Assembly: GCA_009760855.2 (NCBI GenBank)
Contig: WPIO01000019.1
Location: forward strand, 1,143,501-1,155,000
DNA length: 11,500 nucleotides
Direction: 5' to 3'
From: Cristatella mucedo
Lineage: Eukaryota > Bryozoa > Phylactolaemata > Cristatellidae
Shown: in pieces, positions 1 through 7,387 of the stretch
How the letters are laid out: each line of letters starts with the position of its first letter
Numbering within the stretch: position 1 is the stretch's first letter
The notes under the pieces: generated by a model
Databases searched by the model: none
Seen by the model: the letters and a program-made list of their open reading frames with translations, nothing else
What the model was told of the DNA's origin: nothing
Program-made: the position numbers and the translations under genes

Positions 1-143
1 TTTCTGCTAGCAGCCTCTGCCTGCTAGCCTGAGAGCAACCCCTGTCTGCTAGCCTGAGACCAGTCCTTCCTCGTGCAAATTGCAGCGATGGCCACTTGAA
101 GCACTGTTTCTGTCCAAAAACTAAGCAGATGCTTACTTGACAG
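1..143 (+). other. 3' part of an upstream P450 intron
   Basis: This stretch precedes the first recognisable P450 exon and ends in a plausible acceptor (TTACTTGACAG, last G at 143). It is not open in the P450 frame and shows no P450 motif; the expected upstream I-helix exon is outside the window. The octamer CTGCTAGC occurs three times (4-11, 21-28, 46-53), the last two inside a longer shared CTGCTAGCCTGAGA, so it looks like a small degenerate tandem repeat. The intron call is inferred from exon position and splice signal. Confidence 0.6.
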
Positions 144-924
144 GATGGCTTCACGTACGAGATTATCACTCAACTGCCCTACCTGGAGATGGTGGTGAGA
201 GAAGCATTAAGAATGTATCCCATGGGCATGCTGTAAGTGACGTGCATTCGATCTGGCGCTCGAACGTAGGCTCGCATGCGATGGCTCGATTCAAGGCTAG
301 CCTCGCTTTCGCTGAAGCTCCCGGTCTCGTTTTGGGAGAGTAGCACCAGAATGGGCTCTCATGCAATGCTTGGCTTACAGTCTTACAGGACGAATCTGCA
401 TGAAAGATGTCGACGTCGGCGGGCTGCAGATTCCTCAAGGAATGATGGTGCAGCCGGACGTATGGTCGCTGCATCATGACCCAGCCCACTGGGGAGACGC
501 ACCTCACGAATTTGACCCGGACAGGTGCGTGAGCGAGCCCTCGTCGCGGCCGACAGCTGCGCGCCGGGTCGTCGATACCCACGTGTCGCCGCCTGCTGCC
601 GCCGCCGAGAGGATGCTCTGCCGTTCCCTTCGCGGGCGAGTCACGCCGGCCGCCGTCACCGCCCCCGCCCCCGCTGTCCACTGTTGCAGATTCTTGCCGG
701 AAGCGGTGTCGAAGCGAGATCCGATGGTGTACCTCCCGTTCGGCGCCGGACCGAAGAACTGCGTCGGAATGCGATTCGCCCTGACGGAGTGCAAATTCGC
801 AATAGCCCGCCTGCTGTCCAAGTACACGGTGCTCGCCACTCCGAGGACGCGAGTGGAGCTCGTGGACGGCGCTGCTCTGAACCCAAAGAACGGGATCATC
901 GTCAAGCTGGCGGAGAGGAACTAG
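144..924 (+). CDS. Cytochrome P450, clan 3 (CYP3-type), last three exons
   Basis: C-terminal part (about 155 of the usual ~500 residues) of a microsomal haem-thiolate monooxygenase. Such enzymes oxidise lipophilic substrates using electrons from NADPH-P450 reductase, on the cytosolic face of the ER. Exons are 144-232, 381-524 and 690-924 (TAG at 922-924); summed length is 468 nt and the phases join cleanly. Exon 1 encodes QLPYLEMVVREALRMYP with the K-helix ExxR (Glu 201-203, Arg 210-212). Exon 2 encodes the meander region ending FDPDR, where the usual PERF-like motif is split by the last intron. Exon 3 holds the haem loop FGAGPKNCVG with the thiolate cysteine at 760-762, followed by MRFALTECKFAIA of the L helix. 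The loop has Lys where the consensus FxxGxRxCxG has Arg. Clan 3 is inferred from the GPKNCVGMRFA context; the subfamily and substrate cannot be named. The 5' exons lie outside the window. Confidence 0.93.
233..380 (+). other. P450 intron, phase 2
   Basis: The intron begins GTAAGT directly after the second base of a Leu codon and ends ...GGCTTACAG at 380, so exon 2 supplies the third codon base at 381. A second CTTACAG follows eight bases later (ending at 388). Using that acceptor would remove 8 nt and shift the frame, so the first is chosen because it restores the GRICMKDV reading that P450s show after the K helix. Length is 148 nt. Confidence 0.85.
525..689 (+). other. P450 last intron, 165 nt, in frame and stop-free
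   Basis: The donor is GTGCGTGAG after AG of an Arg codon, and the acceptor is CTGTCCACTGTTGCAG ending at 689. Splicing joins FDPDR to FLPEA, as expected just before the haem loop. The intron is exactly 55 codons long and has no stop in the P450 frame, so the unspliced form is also open. It is very GC- and CG-rich and its in-frame translation (Arg/Ala/Pro-rich) has no P450 character, which supports the intron call. Confidence 0.88.
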
Positions 925-978
925 CTCGCCCCTCTTGCAGAGGTGCTTCCGGCTCGGTGCTCCTCGGGGCGCAGCCGA

Positions 979-1006
979 TCGGCGCTCTCGTCTGAGAGAG
1001 CGCCGA
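979..1006 (+). other. Perfect 11-bp stem-loop in the P450 3' UTR
   Basis: The arms TCGGCGCTCTC (979-989) and GAGAGCGCCGA (996-1006) are exact reverse complements around a 6-nt loop, beginning 55 nt after the stop codon. The stem is GC-rich and would be very stable in the mRNA. It is not the histone stem-loop sequence. Any role in stability or translation is inference. Confidence 0.7.
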
Positions 1007-1031
1007 CTTTATTCCCAGGCTGCACTGCGCG

Positions 1032-1059
1032 GCTTGAACTGCCAGCAGCTTGAACTGCC
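1032..1059 (+). repeat. Perfect 12-bp direct repeat in the 3' UTR
   Basis: GCTTGAACTGCC occurs at 1032-1043 and again at 1048-1059, separated by four bases (period 16). It could be a tandem duplication or a pair of binding sites for a small RNA or RNA-binding protein; the sequence cannot tell which. Confidence 0.75.
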
Positions 1060-1350
1060 TAGTCTATTTTTACCTATTTATTTCCTGCCCTATCCACTGA
1101 GCCGCCAGAACACCCGGCGAGCGACGAAGTGGCTTGGCAGCGGCAGGTGCTTCCTTGACACGCAGGGACGTAGTTGTTTCGTACAGTCGGTCTTTTTTGT
1201 GCAGACAGCGGGCTGCGCAGCATGCTGAGAGCGCAGCCGTGCAGCCAACGCTAGCTGTGCTCACGTGGACCGACCAGTTGTTAGTCCAGTAGATGTGCAT
1301 TTTGTCCTGCTTTTTTTCTATGCTAACAGTAGGCACAGTGCAGGTCACTT

Positions 1351-1372
1351 GCTGCTGCTGCTGCTGCTGCTG
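1351..1372 (+). repeat. (GCT)n / CTG microsatellite in the 3' UTR
   Basis: About seven uninterrupted GCT units lie roughly 30 nt upstream of the AATAAA. If the UTR call is right, the transcript carries a short CUG run just before its 3' end. Confidence 0.9.
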
Positions 1373-1403
1373 CCTAAGGCTGCTGTAGCATAGGAATATA
1401 AAT

Positions 1404-1409
1404 AATAAA
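1404..1409 (+). terminator. Poly(A) signal AATAAA, probably for the P450
   Basis: This is the first canonical AATAAA downstream of the P450 stop (about 480 nt away), within an AT-rich stretch (GGAATATAAATAATAAAG). Later candidates (ATTAAA at 1791, AATAAA at 2025) are possible alternatives; the one at 2025 lies inside the SINE-like element on the opposite strand. Confidence 0.5.
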
Positions 1410-1935
1410 GTCTAGCCGCCGTGGCTGCCCCAGCCCAGCTGCACTTGCCTCTCGTGAGCTGTTGCTCTTGCTGAGCTTGCTCTGCTTCGCACGATGGCAG
1501 CTGGCGAAATGTTGCTGTCCCTGAGGTGTGGCTTTAGTCCACCCAAACACCGCCAGTGACTTCCCCCTTGCCCATCGACCATGCCATTGGCAGCCGCCGC
1601 AAAACCTGTCCACCGTCCTGCCGTCGGGCATTGCCCTCCAGGCACCAATCAACAAAAATCAAAGAGAATGCAGCTCGTCGGCCACGTGGCCCTGCAGCGG
1701 CTGCTCTGTGTCCGTCTGGCTTGCTGGCGAGTTGCTACGCCTCGTGCTGGCCAGTTGCTGCTGACACCGCTGTCACGAGTTCCGACCGATATTAAATGTC
1801 CGAGAGCAAGACACACTTCATTTTTGTATATTGAACGCTTTTGAGATACTCTAGTCCCTTACAGGTCAAGCTGATGGTTTAATCAAATTTATGCTCATAC
1901 ATTTCCTGAGATAGGCTGTAACAGTCAAAGCACTA
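1410..1935. other. Intergenic DNA without a recognisable gene
   Basis: No frame has a family signature. Small features: a 12-bp perfect palindrome GGCCACGTGGCC (1680-1691) with a CACGTG core; a near-duplicate TGCTGGCGAGTTGCT / TGCTGGCCAGTTGCT (1722-1736, 1745-1759, one mismatch); and an ATTAAA at 1791. GC content falls after about 1790, towards the SINE-like element. Confidence 0.6.
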
Positions 1936-2106
1936 CAATAATAATCTAAAGCTGATTTAGCAGCCTCATTTATATAGCGCCAGAAGAACCCTCAAGGCTA
2001 TCGCCACCGCTATCAGCGGTCTGCAATAAAGGATCGACTCGACCACTGCACGACTCGAACCCACGACGTGAAGAGTGAGCACCTGATCATTGGGCTCAGA
2101 CCTAGG
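1936..2106 (-). mobile_element. tRNA-derived SINE-like element (minus strand)
   Basis: Read on the minus strand, the element starts near 2106 with a tRNA-like head. An A-box-like stretch (TGAGCCCAATGATCAGG, about 2082-2098) is followed by a B box GGGTTCGAGTC (complement of 2052-2062), close to the pol III consensus GGTTCGANTC. The body contains GGCGCTATATAAAT (complement of 1968-1981), and the 3' end carries ATTATTATT (complement of about 1938-1947) as a simple tail. Head, unrelated body and short-repeat tail are the architecture of tRNA-derived SINEs, which move using LINE machinery. The acceptor stem is degenerate, so it is not a functional tRNA gene. Boundaries are approximate and I saw no clear target-site duplication. 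Confidence 0.6.

Positions 2107-2768
<662 letters not shown>

Positions 2769-2807
<39 letters not shown>
2769..2807 (+). repeat. (GCC)13 trinucleotide repeat
   Basis: Thirteen uninterrupted CGC/GCC units in CpG-rich sequence. CGG/CCG runs of this kind are common in 5' UTRs and CpG islands, but no gene is visible beside it. Confidence 0.95.
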
Positions 2808-4833
2808 AGTGACTCGGTTGACGGCCTCGATCGATCCCGACGCCTGCCGGCGGCGGCCGAGGAAGCGCCTCGGTCGAGCGGCGTGGAGCAGTCGCTCTCA
2901 CGAGCTCTCTGCACAGTCGCAGGCGGCCTTAGCGCCTCTTGGCCGCGAGCGCGGCAATAGCGCCACGTTCGCGGCCAGATTATGGCATCGCGAGAGTTGT
3001 ATTAGTGGTCCCTGAATTAATGCCTTTTAAGGAACCGGGCGCGCGTTAAATAGGTTGCCTGTTGCTCGCGTAGGGCTTCGAAATCAGTAGCTGCATGCCG
3101 CGGCTGGCGCTGAGGACATTTATCCTCTCTGCGGCTTTAAAATATATGCCGTTCTGCGCTGCAAGGGCGCGCGTTTGCTACTTTGCGGTGCGGGTGCTCT
3201 TTACTGCCGCCGCGCTGCTGCGCTACCGTTGGAATTCCTGTGTGCATCGGGGGCGGCGTCTGCGAGCCGCACTGGCTGCGAAAAGCCAGTTTCGCCCGCG
3301 CTGCGCTTCTGCCGCTCTTCACCCGCTCTGCGCGACGACTAGCGGTCTTGCAGACTCTGAGCAGACTAGCGCGACGTTGCGAGAGCTGGGCTTGCGCCCC
3401 GAGCACTTCGGCGAACTAGCTGCTGCTGCTGCGCGTTTGTGTGACATTCCTTCGCGCCAGCTAACGGAAGTTCTGGGCGGCGCGGCGCACCTGCAGGCAG
3501 GGGGGCTGGCGATGCGGCGGCGCGGACTTTCATTTCGTCTTTCAGTGCCGGTCGATGGAGCTAAAGCTGCGCGCGAGTCCTTTAGCGAGCGACTTCGAGC
3601 AGTTGGCGCCGGCAGGTGTCCAGCGTGCTGGGGGGGAGAAGGAAACGCGCCTGATCTGACTTCCGTCTGGCCAGCTAGCCATGGGGGTCCTGGGAACCGA
3701 TTCGTCGCGGCGCAATGTAGTAGCTCAGCATCGGACATGGCAAGACTGCGGCCGGCTTAGGAGAGGGTGCGACTGTCCCGCCACTCGCCGCCGCCCTCTG
3801 ACCGCAGCTGCGACCTTCTGCGTAAATCGAACCTTTTCGCCGAGCGGCAAATGGGTGCTCGCGTAATGCGCTCGGTGCAAGCAAATCGCCCGCACGGATG
3901 TGCAGGATGGGAATGCGTTGCTGCGCCGCGGCGCGAAAAGTTCTGCTCCGCTGCCGCAGGCTGATGGCTGGCTGCGAACCGTCCTTACCACCGGTCGTTA
4001 CCCTAGTCGTGCGCCGGCGGACGCTTCGCGGTATCGTCCAGCGCCACGGGCGGGCAAGGGCAAGGCTGCCGCTTCGCGGGAAGCGACTGCTGCAGCTGCA
4101 GTTCGATTGCTCAGAGGCAACTTCGGCCCAAGCGCGGCGGATGTGCTAATACGGCGCCTGCGCACTGGGCAGCACCTCTTTCGCGCCAGCTATGTCGCAG
4201 CGCTCTGCGACTGAATCGGTTGGAAGCAGCCTCCAGAAGGCATGACTCGCGGTGTGAACTTTTAGCCTCAAGTAGGCATTCCGCAAAAAATTACGAAGCC
4301 TTTCGGCGCTCCAGGCTTCAGGCTAGAGTAGCGATTCGTTCAATTATCTCTTAAAATGGCCGATCGCTCCTCGCCAACGCGATATATGGATGTCGGTTTC
4401 GTGGTGCAGCGATTTATTTGAAAACGCCGAATTCAAAAATGCATGCTGCCAAGACAAAAGCGCTCCGGCGTTGCTCGCTTGCCAGGCAAACTGTCGTTGT
4501 CCCATTTTTCCTTTTGCAGCTGTACAAGCGACGATGCAGGCAGCGCCTGCCGCTAGCATCGAGCCGCACGTGGCGCCGGCGCGGCTGGGCAATCGGCGCG
4601 GGCGCAGCGCACGCGTGCAGCGGATCGAAAGACAGATCTCTCGTAGGCAATCGACGCTCGCGGAATAAACGAGGCACGCTTTTGGGTTGCCGCTTAGGCG
4701 ATCGGCATGTTGAGCTTTACGAGTTCGGCGTCTGTAAGTCTCGTGATCGTGGGACTGTGCACGCAATTGGACAGTCGGGCGGCCGTACTTGATCGAAACT
4801 CCGGCAGGGTACACTGCAAGTCCCGCCATCGGT
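2808..4833. other. Two kilobases of GC-rich DNA with no supported gene
   Basis: The longest frame here (221 codons, 3095-3760 +) starts near a TATA-like TTTAAAATATA (3137-3147), but its product is Arg/Ala-rich and shows no family motif. At 4295-4319 there is a 7-bp stem-loop (GAAGCCT / AGGCTTC). A strong splice-acceptor-like CCATTTTTCCTTTTGCAG ends at 4519 and is discussed in the findings. CpG density is high over much of the region, which could be a CpG island or unmethylated DNA. Confidence 0.5.
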
Positions 4834-4909
4834 AATAATAGCAGCACTAATAATTATACATTTGTACAGCGCCTTCGGAGAACCCGATCTCTTTCCAGGT
4901 ACTTTGCAC
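4834..4909 (+). mobile_element. SINE-body-like fragment
   Basis: AATAATAGCAGC leads into TAATTATACATTTGTACAGC and then GCC, GAACCCGATCTC and ACTTTGCACA. The core ATTTGTACAGCGCC (4860-4873) matches ATTTATATAGCGCC at 1968-1981 in 12 of 14 positions. Both are preceded by AATAATA and followed within 5-7 nt by AACCC. I take the two as diverged copies of one dispersed repeat body. No tRNA-like head is visible here, so it is probably truncated. Confidence 0.45.
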
Positions 4910-5050
4910 ATGCTGTAAGGTACGAGCGATCGCATCGTTAACGGTAGCATGCACAGTGTCGACATGGATATAATACGGCTAGTGGTAATATGCAAGGTGT
5001 CAGCACAAAAAATATGGCTCACGACGGCATGCACAGTGTCGGCACGCATG
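4910..5050. repeat. Imperfect tandem repeat, period 39-41 bp
   Basis: Units start with ATGCA at 4949, 4990 and 5029: ATGCACAGTGTCGACAT, ATGCAAGGTGTCAGCAC, ATGCACAGTGTCGGCAC. A weaker related unit may begin at 4910 (ATGCTGTAAGGTAC) and the last is partial. On the minus strand the period shows as 13-residue units beginning ADTVH and ADTLH, but nothing else supports translation. It looks like an old minisatellite or internal duplication. Confidence 0.6.
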
Positions 5051-5062
5051 GGGCACACAGCG

Positions 5063-5101
5063 AGCGAGTGGCGAGGATCACGTGAGCAAGTGGCAAGGAT
5101 C
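5063..5101. repeat. 17-bp direct repeat flanking an E-box palindrome
   Basis: AGCGAGTGGCGAGGATC (5063-5079) and AGCAAGTGGCAAGGATC (5085-5101) match at 15 of 17 positions with a 22-bp period. The junction forms TCACGTGA (5078-5085), an 8-bp palindromic E-box of the type bound by bHLH-Zip factors. No gene start is visible nearby, so a regulatory role is inference. Confidence 0.55.
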
Positions 5102-5160
5102 CGACCAATGCAGCGAGAAACCAAGCAGCATTGGAAAGCCGACCGGCCAGCGCTGGACGA

Positions 5161-5193
5161 GCCGCCGCCGACGGCAGCGCCGCCGCCGCCGCC
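5161..5193 (+). repeat. Interrupted GCC repeat
   Basis: Three GCC units, a short interruption, then about five more (5179-5193), just left of the heat-shock-element cluster. Confidence 0.9.
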
Positions 5194-5199
5194 TTGCGG

Positions 5200-5276
5200 C
5201 GAAGTTTCGCTGGAGCTCGAGTGGCTCGCATCGCGTCTCGAAGGTTCTCGAAGGTTCTCGAGCCAGCGAACCTTCG
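5200..5276. promoter_or_regulatory. Cluster of heat-shock-element (HSF) modules
   Basis: The heat-shock factor site is a series of inverted nGAAn pentamers. At 5239-5258 four perfect alternating pentamers stand in register (CGAAG GTTCT CGAAG GTTCT), flanked by two further two-of-three matches (5234-5238, 5259-5263). Two more perfect head-to-head pairs lie beside it: CGAAG TTTCG at 5200-5209 and CGAAC CTTCG at 5267-5276. That makes eight perfect pentamers in 77 bp. The central block is also a 10-bp tandem duplication (TCTCGAAGGT at 5236-5245 and 5246-5255), and the right pair sits in a 20-bp palindrome-like repeat (5262-5281). The motif match is direct; function is inferred. No TATA box, start site or heat-shock gene is visible on either side, so the target could lie outside the window or not exist. 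Confidence 0.5.
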
Positions 5277-5360
5277 CTGGCCCCACTCGGCAGCCAGCGG
5301 CCAGCTCGGCGAGGCGACGGCGGCTGCTCTGCCGAGCGAAACCAGCTAGAGGGTCGGGAG

Positions 5361-5381
5361 CCCCGCCCCTCCCCCCCCCCC
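5361..5381 (-). other. G-quadruplex motif on the minus strand (C-rich on +)
   Basis: CCCC-G-CCCC-T-C11 gives at least four runs of three or more G on the minus strand with loops short enough for the usual quadruplex pattern. The left part (CCCCGCCCC) also reads as a GC box for Sp/KLF-type factors. It lies about 85 bp right of the heat-shock-element modules. Confidence 0.6.
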
Positions 5382-5440
5382 GATCGCTGCTCCCGCCCGC
5401 ACAGCAGTCGCTCCGGCCTCGGCCCGCCAACTGGAGGCTG

Positions 5441-5457
5441 CGGCGGCGGCGGCGGCG
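5441..5457 (+). repeat. (CGG)n, about 5-6 units
   Basis: Short uninterrupted CGG run in CpG-rich sequence. Confidence 0.85.
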
Positions 5458-5576
5458 AAAACCGAGTAAACATCCGCGACGATAGATGAGAGCCATTCGT
5501 CAACCCAATCGCCGCCGAGCGTGCGGCGAAGGCTACCGCCGCCCGCTACCTACCGCTGAACACGATACGCCGGCGG

Positions 5577-5610
5577 CGGCTCGATCTCGAACCGAGCCGG
5601 TGCGAGATCG
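5577..5610. other. Two overlapping, mutually exclusive inverted repeats
   Basis: CGGCTCG (5577-5583) pairs with CGAGCCG (5593-5599). CGATCTCG (5582-5589) pairs with CGAGATCG (5603-5610). The arms overlap, so only one stem can form at a time. No transcript is evident, so this may be chance in GC-rich DNA. Confidence 0.4.
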
Positions 5611-6875
5611 CCCGTCGAAACTATTGCGCCGCGTTTGAGCGAAAGCGAACCGCCCAGGGGGAAAGGTCGGCGGTGGCGGGACGGGGGTAGAGCGGGGCCG
5701 CGGGTAGGGTGGCCAAGTGCTACGTATGGAGGGTAGAGTGCTATGCACGGGTGGCACAGAGGCACGGGTGGCGGCTAAAACGTCCAGATGAACCAAGGTG
5801 CCTCTAGATGCCGATCACGCCCGTTGGCCACCCACTCCGCATGCAAATTAGCAGCGAAAGTGTTTCCAGCAAAGCCGGTGCTTAGTTCGTATGGCTGTTT
5901 GGAGTTCGAGAGGGAGATACGGGCAGGACACGAGTTGCGTAGTGGATAGCAGTTAGAGTGCTGGCCGGGACCGACGAGAGCTGGAGTTGCTACTGCTGGC
6001 CGGGCCGGATGCATTGCCAGCTGAGAGGAGACAGCCGGTAGAAGGAGAACGCCCGCAAATCCTAGCAGAACCTTGAGGCTAACGGCGTCAGCCTGCTGTC
6101 AGCTGCAGATGCACGCAGCTGACGGAGTTTAGGCCCAATTGCACCGACCGAAAAGGTGGCGTACGACAGCTAGTTGGCCCGAGCGACGACGGACGGAATG
6201 ATATTGCTAGAGAGTGGGGGCCCATGCGAAGTCCTTTTCCGTGCAGGTAAATATCGCCTGGCGAATTCTTTTCTTTTTTTTAAATTGTTTCTTCTTGAGG
6301 GGTTGCTTGCCATTTCCAGCGGCGACAGAGACCTATTTCATTAATCGCTATTCTTAAGATATCTGTTTGCTGCAGAGAGAGCTCTCCTCTGGGGGCGATC
6401 TGAAATAGCCCCCGACGACTTGAAGAGATGGAGCAGCTGAAGCAGCGAGGGCACCTATTCAGCGACGAGTTCTCAGCCTCCACAACGCTGGGCGGCTGAG
6501 AGCCTGACGGCGCCAGTAGCATCGGAAGCGAGCTGCCTCGCTGCACTAATTGCACCTGGGCGCGTGGAGCCTTCGATGCGAGCGTTGGCTGGAGTGCTTA
6601 GATTCACCTGCACGCACATCCCGCCTGATGGCAGTCGTAGATTGGAGCGATACACCAGCGGCCACCTTCGCCCACCTCGGCGGCGGCGCCAGGACTCGGG
6701 GCCTCCGTTTCCGATGAGCCAACAAATGAGCTCGTCCTCCTCGACCTTCCCTAGCCCTGGCCAGTAAATGGCTTCGCGCCTAAGAAATCTGCATTCTCAT
6801 CCGCAAATACTTTTCAAATAAATCTTTTACATAAGTCTGCAGTGATTAACTGGCTTAGGACTGCGTTCTAGGGAA
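5611..6875. other. Intergenic DNA without a supported gene
   Basis: No frame gives a recognisable product. There is a pyrimidine-rich stretch at 6268-6297 followed by an acceptor-like CCATTTCCAG ending at 6319. An AATAAA at 6817-6822 lies 50 nt after the end of a short frame (stop at 6765-6767). These are weak hints of exon ends only. Confidence 0.5.
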
Positions 6876-7112
<237 letters not shown>

Positions 7113-7127
7113 AGCGCCATTTATCGC

Positions 7128-7143
7128 ATATATATATATATAT
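7128..7143. repeat. (AT)8 microsatellite
   Basis: Sixteen nt of alternating AT just right of the GA tract. Confidence 0.95.
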
Positions 7144-7387
7144 CGGGTATTTTTCAACCTTTTCAATCCTAAACTCCCCACCCATTCCCATTCCACCGAA
7201 GGTGTAAGGCCCAGTGAGCCATCTCGATGGAGTTTCGCTGTCTCATTCACTGGTGACTTCGAGTGCATCTTGTTTAGCATCAATAGGCAACTTGGAAAAT
7301 AAAAGGGGAAAGATGGTCCATAGTTACCATGTGCCCGAGAGTATATGCAGTGTGGCAACTCGAGAGCTTACTTTTCACGTATCCCCT
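7144..7387. other. Short non-coding spacer
   Basis: Average-composition sequence between the microsatellites and the 23-bp tandem repeat; no motif recognised. Confidence 0.5.

Larger units (their letters stand above)
925..1425 (+). other. P450 3' UTR (approximate end)
   Basis: This runs from the P450 stop codon to just past the first AATAAA on the + strand (1404-1409). No credible coding sequence lies in it. It contains a perfect stem-loop (979-1006), a perfect 12-bp direct repeat (1032-1059), an AU-rich ATTTATTT at 1076-1083, a CACGTG at 1262-1267 and a short CTG run just before the poly(A) signal. The exact cleavage site is an estimate. Confidence 0.55.

Noticed and set aside
361-924. A single 187-codon P450 exon from the ATG at 361
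   Set aside because: The middle 55 codons are not P450-like and are bounded by good donor and acceptor sites; splicing restores a normal FDPDRF junction. The ATG at 361 lies in the preceding intron.
1680-1691. GGCCACGTGGCC palindrome as a regulatory E-box
   Set aside because: A single site in GC-rich DNA downstream of a gene end, with no other promoter feature; not strong enough to annotate separately.
2025-2030. AATAAA as the P450 poly(A) signal
   Set aside because: It lies inside the minus-strand SINE-like element, about 1.1 kb from the stop codon, and an earlier signal exists at 1404.
3095-3760. 221-codon open frame on +, with a segment (LRELGLRPEHFGELAAAA) that looks protein-like
   Set aside because: It faintly recalls the C-terminal region of iron-containing alcohol dehydrogenases, but no other motif of that family is present. 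A frame of this length is expected by chance in GC-rich DNA where stops are rare.
4717-5496. 259-codon open frame on -, the longest in the window
   Set aside because: It runs through the SINE-body fragment, a tandem repeat, the heat-shock-element cluster, a C11 run and a CGG repeat; its product is low-complexity and matches nothing I know.
5936-5995. tRNA-like stretch (GTAGTGGATAGCAGTTAGAGTG) on +
   Set aside because: It has an A-box flavour, but no B box or acceptor-stem pairing could be found.
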